Part shown: positions 35,575-47,816 of the stretch, piece by piece
Position numbering within the stretch: the stretch's first letter is position 1
How the letters are laid out: each line of letters starts with the position of its first letter
NCBI RefSeq assembly: GCF_022605165.1
Contig: NC_063068.1
Coordinates: forward strand, 682,001-746,000
DNA length: 64,000 bases
From: Purpureocillium takamizusanense
Taxonomy: Eukaryota; Ascomycota; Sordariomycetes; Hypocreales; Ophiocordycipitaceae
Reading direction: 5' to 3'
The notes under the pieces: generated by a model
Databases searched by the model: none
What the model was told of the DNA's origin: nothing
The model's input: only the letters and a program-made list of their open reading frames with translations
Translations under genes and position numbers: made by a program

Positions 35575-37474
35575 TCAGTCGTGGTCGAAAAAGCTCACAC
35601 TCTGCTTTAGCAGCCGCAGGTCGACCAAGCCCATGATTTTGCCGTCTGCCCTCCATATGCTCTCGTCGAGCAGTCGCCACAGAACGACAATGGCGGCGGC
35701 AAGAAGCATCTGCGTCACGCTGAAGCCAATCACCGTGGCCTTGAGCCCGCGCACTGCCGCGATGGCGTTCGGCATGGCGAGCACCATGACACCTGCAGCA
35801 AAGTTCCGTAAAAGGACGACGCTAGTGTGCATGTCTCCGATGCTGCGCTGAGCAACGACAATGCTTGATGAGGTAAAAGAGGCAGATCGCGCTAGAAGAG
35901 GTCGTGTGGCCGTGTCAATGACGTAGAAGCCGCCAGCCAGAGCGCCAAGTTGAAACGATATCAGCGGCAGACTGATCTGTCCGGCGGTCTCGGCGTTGAA
36001 AAACGTTCCTCTGGGTTCAGATACGTCGTCTGTCATGAAATTGTCCAGACCAAGCCCGAACGTAAGCAGGCCAACAAAGATGAGCAATGTTCCGGCCGCG
36101 ACAGTGGTATAGCTGATGTTGCCGTTGAATTTTTGGTGCCGTCCTCGGTAGAAGCAGAATCCCGTAACGATAGCGGTAGCGAAAATCAAGGGACCAGCCA
36201 TGAGCGTTCCGACTGTTGCGGAACTCAAAGAAAGGGGCGCCGGCGTTGTGAGCATGCTGAGGGAGAAGGTCATGCCCCACAGTGTGCTGTAAGGGATGAA
36301 GGAGAGGAGAAACAGCAGGCAGGTTGTGGGCGCAATAAGCGCTCGCGGAACCTGCAGCATGATGGGGAGCGTCAACGCGCCCTCGAAAGATACTGGCTTC
36401 ATACTCCTGAGGTATTCAATAACGGTGTCCTTATTGAGCCTATGCCGCAGACGCCACGGGCGCCAAGGCGGCGAGACCCCGTACCACGGAGCTGGAGCTG
36501 GCGGTATGGCAGCCGACCAAGACCTGTCAAAGGCAGTCTCTGGTGCTCCGAATGCAAGAAGAGGGATTGCCAGAACATAGAATGAGCTGATAATGCGAAA
36601 CTGGGCGGTGAATGAGCCAGCATTTTGTGATGCGAGGCCACCAAAAAGCGGTGATCCCCAGGTAGTCACTATGCAGAAGATGTTGTACAATGAAACTGGG
36701 AGGTTCCGTTCGTGTTCCTGGAGGGGTGTTAGAGTCGCCATCATACGGGCATGGGGTCGGATCTAACTCACGTAGTACGTGTCTTGAATCGAGCCCATCA
36801 CGAGCGTATCGAACGCACCCCAGCCGAGCCCTTGGACGACCCGAGCGCCCATGCACGAAGCGTAGCTGTCGCCTGCCGTCGCGTTCCATACGGAGCCGAT
36901 GAACAAGAGCACCATGGAGGCTAAATACAGAGGCCTCTTGCCCCTGACTTTGGCGGTTACCACACAGATCAGGCCAGTGAACGCAGAGAGGATCATTGGG
37001 ACCGCGGTGAGTGCCGCAATCGACGTGAAGGATACGTTGTAGTGAATGGCCATGATGCCGCCAGTGGTGATAAATGCAGTTTTCATGCCGCCTACCAACC
37101 CCACGGTCATGAGGAGGGACACGAGGTTCAGGTCTTTTCGCCACCGGGGCCAGTTCTGCGAAGCCGGTCAGCTTTCCAATAACATTTCAAGGTTGGAGTA
37201 AGCACGGCAGACGTACCAAGGGATCTTTGGGGTCGTCACTGGGTTGCGGAACCAACTCAACGTCTGAATGTCGCCCTTTGCCATACTTGATCGGTTTCTG
37301 ATGGCTCGCAAACGATCCCAATGAAAAACTCCGTGTCGAAGTAGTCAGTGGGCTGGGTGACGCAGGGCTGGACATGTTGGACGCGCGGGTCGTAAAGGAG
37401 GCGACGGGTGACTTGGGAGAATGAATGAACGGCGGCCTGGCAGCCGGCTTCGGTATGGTGATATTCCAAGTCAT
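35575..37474 (-). CDS. MFS transporter, DHA1-like
   Basis: Three exons, 37474-37217, 37155-36772 and 36717-35575, give 594 residues. The first 86 residues are a Ser/Pro-rich cytosolic tail ending in DPKDPL, which the splice joins to NWPRWRKD, the linker found before TM1 in fungal drug:H+ antiporter-like MFS proteins. About twelve membrane segments follow. The first half includes GGMKTAFITTGGIMAIHYNV and RVVQGLGWGAFDTLVMGSIQDTYY; the loop after TM2 has KVRGKRP as motif A. A long central loop precedes EYLRSMKPVSFEG. Members export toxic compounds or metabolites or import small molecules; the substrate is unknown. An upstream in-frame ATG exists at 37582, but 37474 starts the family-like part. 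Confidence 0.88.
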
Positions 37475-39934
37475 GATGTTGAAGACGCCTTGTCGAGGCA
37501 AGACGCACAAGTGCCGGATGAAGGAATCAAGAGGAGGCCAGCTCGGCTCACACACGTACACGTGAGTCTCCTTTGGGCGCACTCACACGAACGAAAACAA
37601 CCAGCACACACACCACGCAGGAACCCGATCCAGCGAACCAAGAGGGGATGGGGTCGACAGAAATGGAAACGAGGACTGACGCGCCTAAGGAGATCTGAGG
37701 GCACAAAAACAGTCGCGCGAAAAGGAAAACATGCGTGTGAAAAACAAGCAGGTCGTGGCTGGGCGGACCGGCGATGACGGGCGTGAGCAGAGACACGCAG
37801 ACGGGCGGGACGAGGATATCGGCGGCGGGCCACCGGGGCCTGCATAAGTAAGAGACAAGACAAAGAAGAGGCGCCGACCCGGCGGGGCGGGAGAGCAAGA
37901 AGCAAGCGGCCTCTGTCGCTCTCTCTCTTGATCTCGAGGGATGGTGTGGATGGACCAAAGCAAGCACGGTAAATTGCAGAGAAGCTGCCGGCGTGCCTGC
38001 TATGCTGCTATGCGGCGAGGCAGCTGAGTAACGAGACGAGCTGAAATCCAATATGGATTCGAATCGAGGGCGGCGATTCCTTCACAATCGATAGACTCTG
38101 GGCATGCCGGGTCCGCCATGTGTGAGTTCTGGACCATGCTTGGCCGAACGACAGACAGACAATAGCTCAAGGGCAGATGCCGGTCCCTCGCACGCGACGC
38201 CAGGGCACCGCCGAAAAGGCACCGCCAGTCGGCTTCGCCGTACCACCCAAGGCCGTGCGGGAGGCTACGAATTTCGATTGAGACATTCCTGCGGTGCCAG
38301 ATCGCGGGCCCTGGGTTCTGCAGCTGTTTCTCCTCATCGTGTCTCGCCTGCGGCCGGGCCGAGAGATCGGGGGGGTGGGGGGGGGCGCGGAGGTACGCTT
38401 TGTCCTGGGACCTGGCGGCGCGTGCCTGGCTGGTCTGGTCTGGGGGGGGGCGGGGAGTCGAGATGAACGTCGAAGAAACGCTCGAGTTGGATGATGAAGC
38501 GGCGGGTGGAGATGGAAGGGGCAGAATGGCCGGGCCAGCGGCCGTGGCTGGTGGATGGACGGATTGGATGCCGGCCCCCTGGGACGCAAGGGAGCCTGGC
38601 CTGGTACCTACTAACCCCTCCTCTCCACTGTCACTTTAGTCCCTCCAGGGCCGGTAAGGCCGGTAGGGCCTCTACCATTCGACGCTCAGCCTGGAGAGGT
38701 CTTGTCTTGGACGCGTCGCGCTGCAGCGCAGCAGGCAGGCACGATCGTATGCAGGGCAAGGGACGGCAGGAACCAGCAGCGCGGCAGGAACCACCACGCC
38801 CGTCACTCCCACGAAAGGGAAAGAGAAAGACAGAAAAAAACACATACTCCGCGCATTTGCTTTTCGAGAGTCGCCGCATCATGTGCCGTTGTGCAAAAAA
38901 CCTTCGTCTCCCTCCGTTGCTGGCCGAGCTAAGAAGTATACTGTACCCCTCCACTGCTCTGCTCTGCATGCATCGTCCGCTGCGAACATTGGTCCTTGGG
39001 GTGACAAACGAGACAGCCCTTGTCGCGGGTTGCGCGGCGTTTGCCCCAGCGCCGACTGTTCGCATCATCGCCGCCTGGGAAAAGAAACGCCGGCTTTCAG
39101 ACAAGATGTATGTAATCCCGCTCACGGCAGACGCCGGCATAAAGTCCGCCACAGATCACCCCGCCGGCGATGAGTCGTCTCCGTGGCCATTGCGGGCGTT
39201 ACGCGCCGTGGTGCTATCACTGTGACTGCCATCAGTCAACTGGCTGCGCCGGTATGGGCTGCCTCTTCTCCAGAGGAATTCGTTGTTGCAATCGCACAGA
39301 GCAGTCTACATTGTGAGCAGCTAACTGCCTCAGGGGTAGCAATGCCGCCTTAGTAGCTTGCCAAGCAGCTCTCCCCGTACGGCGTCATGCGCATCCGTCG
39401 CCGATCCGACGTGAAACGTTCCCACCATGGACGTGTGTGTGTGCGAAGAAGGGTCCTAAAACTGGTATTCGCTACGCATCTATTCCATGCATGTCCTGGA
39501 CTCCTCTGCGTGGTAGAAGCACCGAGCGCCTTCGCCGCCCAGCTCTAACAGCTGACCGTAGGCGTCCTCGTCGTGGAGCAGGGAATAGCCAGTGTTCGGC
39601 CACGCCACGCTTTTGTAACCGCCACAGTTCAGGCGGCAAATTTTGGCTAGGCTCTACGTCCATAATCTATCGTTTTTTCATGAAGCGGCGTGATTGTGTT
39701 TGAAGAAACAAGGAAGCCGTTCCTTGGCCGTACGACAATCGCATGACAAGACCAAGTTTGCCACGAACGACCGTGTGCGCCCGGGAGGCCTCAGTTGCTG
39801 GTGCAACAAATTGCTCGACCTGACACGAAACGATCTCGTCTCTGTCTTCGTCTCGTCGTGTTACAATCTCGCAATCGCAGAGTCTGTGCGCGAAGGCGCA
39901 ATCCTTGGCCAATGTATTACTTAGCTTGTTGGCA
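37475..39934. other. intergenic, no supported gene
   Basis: 2.5 kb between two minus-strand genes. The first part is the MFS promoter and leader. G-runs lie at 38369-38386 and 38439-38455. A 244-codon frame at 38491-39225 has no recognisable domain and is probably chance in GC-rich DNA. Confidence 0.45.
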
Positions 39935-40974
39935 TCACTGTGCCGGGGGGGCGTACTGGGCAATGACGACTGCTTTGCTTGATCGGGATACTTCTTGTAC
40001 CGCCGAGGCCTCGACAGCAAACAGTAGCATGGTGGTGCGTACCACGAGCTCTGCCCAACGTCAGACGAGATCCCGCCGTACGGGTAGGGACAATCGTACC
40101 TTCGTAAACGAGTGAGTATGAGACTGCCTCATCGTCGTCCGGGCCGGAGATGAGTGGCATTCTCTCCGATGGCTTAACCTTGTTGCTGAAGCGCAGCCCA
40201 ACGCTCTTTGCCGGATCGACCCAGAGGAATTGATCTGTGTCTATGCCGGACGCACCGGAAGACGATGCCGCAAAGCGCTGTGAGTCGTCGTCTGTCGGCC
40301 GGTAGGTGCTGGAAGCGGCCAACTGATCCAGCCAACCTCTCCAGATGCGAATCACACCGTCGCAGGTGTTGACGTGGCTGACGTAGAACCCCGGGCGCGC
40401 GGTCTCCTTGACGACGTTGGTAACGGTGCACAGCTGCGAGAACAGCTCTCCTTCATCAAGATAGACCTCTTGCGTCGCACAGTCATCCTCGCCGTCTCGT
40501 TGGCCGCCTGGCATGGCCAGCGACTGCTGCGGCCAATCTGGCCGAAGCCTGCGGTGGCGATTCTCCTCGGTCAGCACGGGTCGGAAGGACGAGTACATCC
40601 TAGGCAGATCTTGAAGCCTCGGTGAGGCATCGTCTATGGCGTCCGCCCCGGCAACCTTGGTCCCGAGGTAGCGACACGCGAGATATGGCGTGGATATCTT
40701 TGCGCTGGGGTGGTAGCACTCGAGGATCAGCTTATGCTCCGGCATAGAGGCCACGTCTATCAGGCGGCGGTACAGGACACGCGCAGCCACGGAGTGGAAG
40801 CGCCGACTGGTGGATGCAGCGAGCACCAGCTGCCGGGATGAGAGCCATGATAGCGCAGCGGCCAGTATCTATTCGGTGTCAGCCATGCCACAGGGATGCG
40901 GCAGATGGGGCGCCGCCCTCGGGCGTCGTCCTTACCTCGGTTGGCAGCTCATCGACGAGCGAGGGCGAGGCCAT
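39935..40974 (-). CDS. F-box protein, fungal
   Basis: Three exons, 40974-40936, 40868-40100 and 40050-39935, give 307 residues. The first exon encodes only MASPSLVDELPTE. The splice adds ILAAALSWLSSRQLV, making an F-box-like motif LPTEIL...L at residues 11-30, followed by ASTSRRFHSVAARVLYRRL as in many fungal F-box proteins. F-box proteins dock on Skp1 in SCF ubiquitin ligases and choose substrates through their C-terminal part, which here has no repeat I recognise. The reading frame ends in ...AQYAPPAQ after a 49-nt intron. Without this intron the frame would run into a different tail ending at 39921; the spliced version reads more like protein. The target is unknown. Confidence 0.8.
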
Positions 40975-42623
40975 GTCGCGATAGCTTCTGCCCCGACGAC
41001 AATGGAACTTGTTTTACCGTTGCTCTTGCGATGGAATGTCATTCATTAGATGGAAGGTGAGCGCGCAGTGTCACTCAACGAGGCTCGCCCGCGAGCGAGA
41101 TGGGGGGTGAGTGCGTGAGCCTATCACGAACGGGCATTTCAACGCGGCCGAATGGTTGAATGACCTCACCTTTCGTGGCGTTAGTCAGCCACACAATCCA
41201 TGCCTCGAGGCTCACGCCATCAAAGACTTCGCGCTTGATTGCCTACAAAGACAGGATACGATGGATATTATGATGATTACGCCGAGGAAATTGACTCACC
41301 CCCGGGATCTCTCTATATCGAGAGCGTTATAAATCGCTATGCTATGTCCTTTATAAGTACTTCGTATGCTTCGTCATTTGATTACCCTATACTTCGTATT
41401 CGTTAGTTGATTTCCACTGGAAGTCTAAGGTCTAAGACAGCAAAGCTCAGCAATACTATTTATTTCCTAGCTGTGCCGTGTATAGGTATACTACTTCATA
41501 TATACCTGGGTAGGAATGGCCCATAGCTCACTCACCTTGTCTACTACAGCTTACACTTTGAGCATCCAACCTTTTACATTCTGACGAGGCATACTTAGCA
41601 GCTTAACGCTCTCCTCTACTCCTCCCTATCTCACCCACGCCCGGCACCCGTGCCGCCGATGGCCTCCTTCTGCAAGCTTCATATGTATGTTAGAATTTAC
41701 GTCCCATGTCCGCTGCGCTTTCATCTCCGCGGCTTCACAACCAACCCATGCCATGCCATGCCATGCCATGCCATCCCATCCCATTCCCACCTCCGCGGCA
41801 GAGAGACCAACAGACCCCGAGTTACATTGCGCCATTGGGCATCCGTGTCGGATTGGTAGCGGCGGTGAAGCGCTGGTAGTGGTGATGTGCTGGTGAAGAT
41901 GGCGGTACGTACAGTATAGTGATGGTAGTGGTGGTGCTGCGCCAACCAGCCAGCCAGCCAGTCAGCCAATAGGATGCACGCCGCTCACCCAATTCGGACG
42001 GGCCGCCCGCTCTCGTATCGTATCGCGCCACCGCGCCGCCCGGCTCCCCCGGCTGTCGGACACACGCGCGCGTGGGGGCCGGTCGCTCTTTTTTTCCGCG
42101 CGTGGTGGGATGATGGATGATGGGCCGCAACGCGCGCCGCCGCCGATTGACTTGACACTGAAAGACACATGTTCGTACGCCATGACCACCACCACTACCA
42201 CCGGAAACAACAACAGCAACACATGGGGTCGCGGGTGCGCTGCTGCTACTGCTGCTGATGGGTGACCAGAGGCTGGGCTTGCGTCCAAAGCCGGCCGCCG
42301 CTCTACTGCGGCGGGAGCTCTGATCTGAGCCTCGTAGAGTGTTGTCATGGGCATCATGTCCACATCAGCTCAATGCACGCGCCGACCGGGCATGTACTTG
42401 TAGTCGTATCTCGATCTAGCCACTGTATCGCGATCTCTATTTAGGGAAACACTCGTGGACGTCATAACAATGTCGGGTATTTTCAAAGAATGGACTTGGC
42501 CCCCTCGACAACGCCCAAACGATGCTCTGCAGAATGCACGAGCCCCAACTGGCTCCCTTTTCTATCACAGGACATGTACCGGTACCCAACGCCTTCATGT
42601 ATCAAACTACCAACCAAGCCAGC
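40975..42623. other. intergenic with AT-rich island and CCATG array
   Basis: 1.6 kb. An AT-richer island at about 41321-41590 contrasts with the GC-rich surroundings and contains two copies of TACTTCGTAT (41358-41367 and 41390-41399). A CCATG/CCATC array lies at 41746-41784. Frames here are short and overlap on both strands. No gene is supported. Confidence 0.45.
41746..41784. repeat. CCATG/CCATC pentanucleotide array
   Basis: Five CCATG units followed by CCATC/CCATT units. Confidence 0.85.
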
Positions 42624-45210
42624 TTAGTGATGGCCGTCCTTGCTCCGCGCATCTCTAACCGCCGACTCCACGGCATCCCTCAGGTCGACGTGGAAGAACG
42701 GTCTGTCCACGCCGCTCACCGCCGCCTGTTTCCCATCAAACCCCTGCACCGGTCGTGGGGATGTCGGTGTTCCCTGGGTCGTGGATGCGCAGCTCAGCGA
42801 CTCGGGCGTCCTAGCCCCAGCGGTACGCTCCTCGTCCTGGTCCAGCTCCGTGATCCAAGTGTTTCTGCCAAACACTGGCCAGTCCCTCTCCGTGAGCGTC
42901 GAGGCGATGCTGTAGACTGGGTGCCAGTTCCTGATCGCCTCTAAATTACGCGAGGTCGGGTAGCCGAACCCGGCTGCCGCGAGGGCGCGGCGCGTCCAGC
43001 GGTTGTGGACGTTGGCAAAGTGCCACTCCACCGTGTCCGGCGCGGCGTGTCGGTCGAATGTGTTCCTCAAGTCAATCAGGCCCTGCACCGAAGTGACATC
43101 GACGTTGTTGACGGCCGCAAAGTCGAATACCATTGCACGGAGGTAAGGCAGCGATTCCGACTCGCTGTCGTAGGTGCGTGGTCCCGGATCGTTCCAGAGG
43201 CGGTCCGACTCCCTCTCAAACTCTTCGGGCGACATACGCCGCGTCCTATCCATGACGTACTTGGTCAACGTGTCCACATGGTAGGCCTGATTGGTGTAGT
43301 TGAACCCTTCGCTTAGGCGATAAACAAAGACGCCTGGGTAAGGACTGTCGATCTTGATGTTGGGGTTCGATGGTCCCCGTCGTTCCAGAGGCAGGAAGAC
43401 CTGGTGCGACTGATGCGAGCTTTTGCCATCCGGACCGAGGTCCTTCTCGCCGCGAACACGTCTCACATGCGCGATACCAAGAAACGTGCCCTGCTTCCTG
43501 GCGATCCGGAACAGCAGCACCGCTACCGAGAGGACGACTCCAGCATAGATAGACGCCTCCAGGGATTCAAAGATGGCCAACAAAACACCAACAATCCAGA
43601 TAAGCAGCTCGATGGGTGACAGCTGCCAGTACTTGTACAGCTTCGCTGGCGGTGTCATCAAGTTGCACACCGCGTGAATGATGAGTCCGGCCAGCGCGGC
43701 CTTGGGTATAAAGTAAAACACCCCCGTGAGGGCGTAGAGGGCCAGCACGAGCACCAAGGCGCTGAAGAGCCCGGCGAGGGGCGTTCTGACACCGGCCTTG
43801 GACAGAACCGCAGACGCGCCAAAGGAGCCAGTGCAGACGTAGCCGCCAACAAATGGGCTGAACATGTTGGCCATGCCGAGAGCGACAATTTCCTGCGACG
43901 GGTTGATGGTGTAGCCGTGGAGGCGTCCCATGGCTTTCGAGATGGCTATGTGTTCAATCACCAAAATGATGGCCACGGCAGGCAGTTCGGGCAAAATCGC
44001 CTTGACCAGTCCGCTGTCCGGGTGCGGAACACTCGCCTCCTGAAAGCCTGTTAAAGAGTCAGTGAGCTTTTCTCGGGTTGCGCCTCAAGTTCACACTGAG
44101 ACGGTGTTGGTCATAAACTTGCCTCGCTCAATCGTGCCAACAATCTGAAATTTGTGTTGGTCCTTTGACAATCCCCGATTCGCCAGGTAGCTGATAAAGG
44201 TGAAAAGCAGCATGGTGAACGTCAGGCGGAAAGACGAGAGGGACCCCCAAAGGCGCTTTTTGTGAGGCATGCGCAGCTCCATCCTGGAGCAGAAGCTCTT
44301 GATTGCAAAAAGCAACGCGATAGACGTCAGCCCAATGGCAGCGTCGGCTCGCATGGTAGGTAGCCTCTGGAGGCTGCTGATGATAACCTTGTAGGGGGCT
44401 TCTCTAGTATTTACCCCCTGCAGCCCCAGAGCGACTGGAAATTGAGTCGACATAATGGTGATGCTCGCAGCGGTGATGAACGCCGAGATGGGAATATATG
44501 GAATGAACTCGATGACCCATCCTAGTCGAAGCAGCCCGAAAAACAGAAGAACGGCGCCGGACAGCATGCCTAGGGCGTGGGCAATCTGAGGCGCCGAGTA
44601 CTTGTCGCCGTGGGACTCTTTAATGGAACCCACAACATTGCCGACGAGTAGCGACCCCACTGCCGTGGTCTGGGGAGCATGTCAGTTTCAGGGATGCGAT
44701 TTAGCACAGTGAGCGTTGCTTACACCAATGACAATGTCTTTGGAGGTGCCAAACATCCAATACGTTATAGCACCAGTAAAGGATGTGTATAAGCCAAAGG
44801 CAGCATCCAAGCGGGCAAGAGCCGCGTATGCCAGAGCCTGTGGCACCACGACAAGGCCGATGGTGATGCCTACGCGGGGGAGTCAGCAAAAGGGGCAATG
44901 AAAGGCAGCCGGGTCTGTCTGTGACCTTACCGGCAAGAACGTCGCCAGCCAGCCAGCGCACATTGTATCTCCTTATCCACGAGGCCGACGGGAACAGCTC
45001 TGTGATGTAGCTGATGGCGCCATCGCGGGTAGGTACCAGCTCCTTGAACACCTCCGCAACGGCGGGTTCGTTTTCGAGGTACGTGTCTGCCGGGTCTATG
45101 ACGCTGCGGGCACGCTGCTCGAGGTCCAGCGGGACCTGGGCGTACCGCTCGTTGACGTCGATGCCGAGCACCTTTTCCACCACGAAGCTGGTGGCTCGCT
45201 GCTGGGCCAT
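42624..45210 (-). CDS. sulfate permease, SulP family with STAS domain (CYS-14-like)
   Basis: Four exons, 45210-44931, 44869-44724, 44669-44123 and 44047-42624, give 798 residues. The start at 45210 is the first ATG of the frame. After a cytosolic N-terminus come the membrane segments, beginning with GITIGLVVVPQALAYAALA and the block FGTSKDIVIGTTAVGSLLVGN, both diagnostic of SulP sulfate:H+ symporters. FSPFVGGYVCTGSFGASAVLSKAGVRTPLAG is another family block. The C-terminal third holds the STAS domain, including RAMVFDFAAVNNVDVTSVQGLIDL. Neurospora CYS-14 is the plasma-membrane sulfate permease II, induced under sulfur starvation through the bZIP CYS-3. Intron 3 uses a GC donor (AG|GCAAGT), a known minor class. 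The length fits the family. Confidence 0.94.
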
Positions 45211-46820
45211 AGCGCCTGTCCTCGCCCGGTGGGCTCTGCGGGCGGAGTAACCAAAAGTTTGCACGATTGCTGGCTAGCTCGTGTAACACCAGACCATATG
45301 GACAGCGGGTGAATTCGCAAGGGGTGAAACGGAAGTGGAGCGGCGTATAGTGAGTATGCTTTGATGGACGAGGCGGCGAAGGTTAGGGTAGTGCCGGTAC
45401 TGAAGATGTACGAGTCGCCGTCGGTCTGGCCATGGATGGATAAGGGAGAAGAGTACTGATGCTGCTTTGCAAGACAAGGGGCAGATCCCTCTTTGGAGAG
45501 ATGAGGGGGGGCGGATCGTGATCTGGTTAAAAGAAAACGGGTGTGCCGAGCGGGTGTGTTGCAGGCCGGCGTCGTGCTGCCAAGATCGGGCACGGGAGTC
45601 GGTGGCAGCGGACGGCAGGTGCGTGGCGAGTGAAACTGCCCCGGAAGAGCGTCTGGGCTCCAGCATCATCCCCGGGCCTTGGCGGCGGGGGACAGCAGGG
45701 CAGGAGGCCGCGCTCACTAGAAAGTCCAGGGGCATGTCATGTCATGCCCTGCCATGTAGGTAGCACTCGCGTGCTGTAAATTGCGGCAACTATCGTACCC
45801 AGGGAGCGGTAGCGGCCGGCCCAATCTTGCCCGGCGGCTGTTTGTTGGATCGCAGCAACCGATCATGCGGCGCAGATCCCTCGGAAAATGTCTCATCGGC
45901 TGCCCAGCCCCGGGTGCCGCGAGCTGTTCACCCTCGACTCTGGACAAGTAGCGGCAGCGGGCGACGGTGGGTGTGCGAAATCACCATGGCCCGGCGTGGC
46001 TGGCCGGGCCAGTCGCCGTCGCGCCCGCCTCTTTCAGGGAGGAGGCGAGCGCTTGCGGTGGAGTGGATGGCCCCTCCAGGGCTGCTGGTCGCCGAGACGC
46101 CCCCACGGACAGCGGACGGCTGGGCCTACGACCCGACGGCGTCCAGGGCTGCAACGGCCTGCAACGGCCTGCGACGGGCGGCAGTCGGGGCGCCACGCCG
46201 GCACTCCAGCCCCGCGTCGCGCTGCCGTCGCCGAGAGCCTCCACCGAAGCCCTGCCGTCCCGAAAGCCGCCCGCCGCCGCTGCCGTCCGACCTGCTGCTG
46301 ATGCCAAGCAACGTAATACCTTGCGATGGCCCGCAACGCTGCAGCAGGCAATGCCCCGTCCCGAAGAATTTGTTTGGTTTCTTGATTGTGGTAATTCTTG
46401 TGTTTTTTTTTTCTTGATTATTGTTTTTGCATCGATTAGTAGTAGGCCGCTGCAGCACATGGCAGCCCATCATCGTGCGTGTTTCAAGCAGCCCTTGAAA
46501 CAACTCCACGCTGGAATGGCCAGAGTACACGCGTCTCGGCTGCGCGCCCCGTTTCGATTCCAGTACACGGTGACGCCATCTCCACTAGCATGCAGGACTT
46601 CAATCGACCTCGTCATCGTCTCACTTCGTCGTCCTTAGCGGGGGAGCCGGCCAGCCTTTTATCTGTCGTGCTGCGAGTTGAGGCCGCATGTCAGGCTTCC
46701 CCGAAACGGGCCAGAGAGGAGCGGGCACTGCCGACGCGGTGCAGCGCTGCGAGGCGTCCACCCTTACCCTTGCATTTTGTCCGACATCTTCATCCGATAT
46801 GCTGCATTCTGCAGGATGTG
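45211..46820. other. sulfate permease promoter and cyclin 3' region
   Basis: 1.6 kb between two minus-strand genes. Upstream of the permease start a near-palindrome GGCATGTCATGTCATGCC lies at 45731-45748. Long overlapping frames at 45827-46638 on both strands look like GC-rich noise. A T run near 46404-46411 may mark the cyclin 3' flank. No gene is supported. Confidence 0.45.
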
Positions 46821-47816
46821 TTAGGCCGACTGACGTGCGTCCAGCATCATCATCGCCTCAGCCTCTTCCTCGGCCTGGTTGACCCCATTGGTCACGGCCA
46901 GGCCGCGCTTCCGCATTGCATCTTCCACATCTTGGCGCGTCAGCATCCTCTCCCGAAACACGGGCAGATCGTCCTTGCGCTGGCGGAGCCATCCCTCCAG
47001 GCTGCGCATCGCCACTACCAGGAACCCAAGCTCCTCGCGGTCCACGTCGAACACCTCCCACCACTCCGCCTCAGGCGTCTTCGCGTCCAGGTCACGGGCC
47101 GCATTGTATATGGCGGCCACCGCCAGGGCGTGCGGCTGATGCGTCAGGTAAAGCATCTGCGGCGAAAGCAGGGCCGTGTTGAGGTACTGCACTACGCGTG
47201 ACGACGCCTCCGACCCCGGACGCGACAAGAACTCGAGCGTCTGCAGGTACGTGATGGCTAGAGGATGCGGCAGCGCAACGTGCGTGTCAAAGGACAGCGA
47301 GTAGAGAATGCGCGCCTCGATTGCCATGATGCGGTTCGAAAACGCCAGGTAGTCGGTTTCGCTTTGGTAGTATGACTTTGGGTCGTCCGCGGGCGGCTCG
47401 CCGGTGCGAAACAGGGTCGAGCCGGCCGACAGCAGGTAACTGTAGACGTTGGCGACGTCTCGCGGGGAGCGCGGCTTTGGTCCCATCTTGCACACGAGAT
47501 AGACGACGGCAGCGGAGACGTCCTGCGTGGCCACCTGTTAGCTGGGTCCAGCGCCATGGCACACGCGGGAGTCGGCAGAAGGCAAACGTACGCTGAACTC
47601 GTGGGCCATGATCGAGTCCACCAGCCAGTACCGCGCGAGGAGCACGTTGGCTTGCGCCGCCACGGCCTGCGGGGCGCGCAGCAGCTGGCCGGCGGCTTGG
47701 GTCAGGCATTGCGTCGCGACAAAGACTGACTCCTGCAGGTCCTGTGGCACCGACGACAGCGACGGGCGCAGCAGGAGCTGCTCCGTCGTAGCGAGCGGGT
47801 TGGTGAGGTGTGACAT
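46821..47816 (-). CDS. cyclin-domain protein, cyclin L/T-like
   Basis: Two exons, 47816-47592 and 47534-46821, give 312 residues. The first cyclin fold is seen in AAQANVLLARYW, then DVSAAVVYLVCKMG, and PRSPRDVANVYSYLL, which mirrors the ARR/RDV helix of cyclin L. A second fold follows in the part with LPHPLAITYLQTLEF and PHALAVAAIYNAARDLDAK. Cyclins of this class pair with transcription- or splicing-linked CDKs rather than driving the cell cycle. The exact class (L, T, K or Ctk2-like) cannot be fixed by eye. The C-terminus is short and acidic (QAEEEAEAMMM), without an RS domain. Expected location is the nucleus. Confidence 0.82.

Noticed and set aside
38491..39225. 244-codon frame in an intergenic region
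   Set aside because: No domain, signal peptide or splice-linked partner; mixed low-complexity sequence.
41358..41399. ACTTCGTAT similar to part of a loxP arm
   Set aside because: Only 9-10 bases match, with no 8-bp spacer and inverted partner; chance similarity.
45827..46638. overlapping long frames on both strands
   Set aside because: All six frames are open for long stretches because of high GC; none looks like protein.
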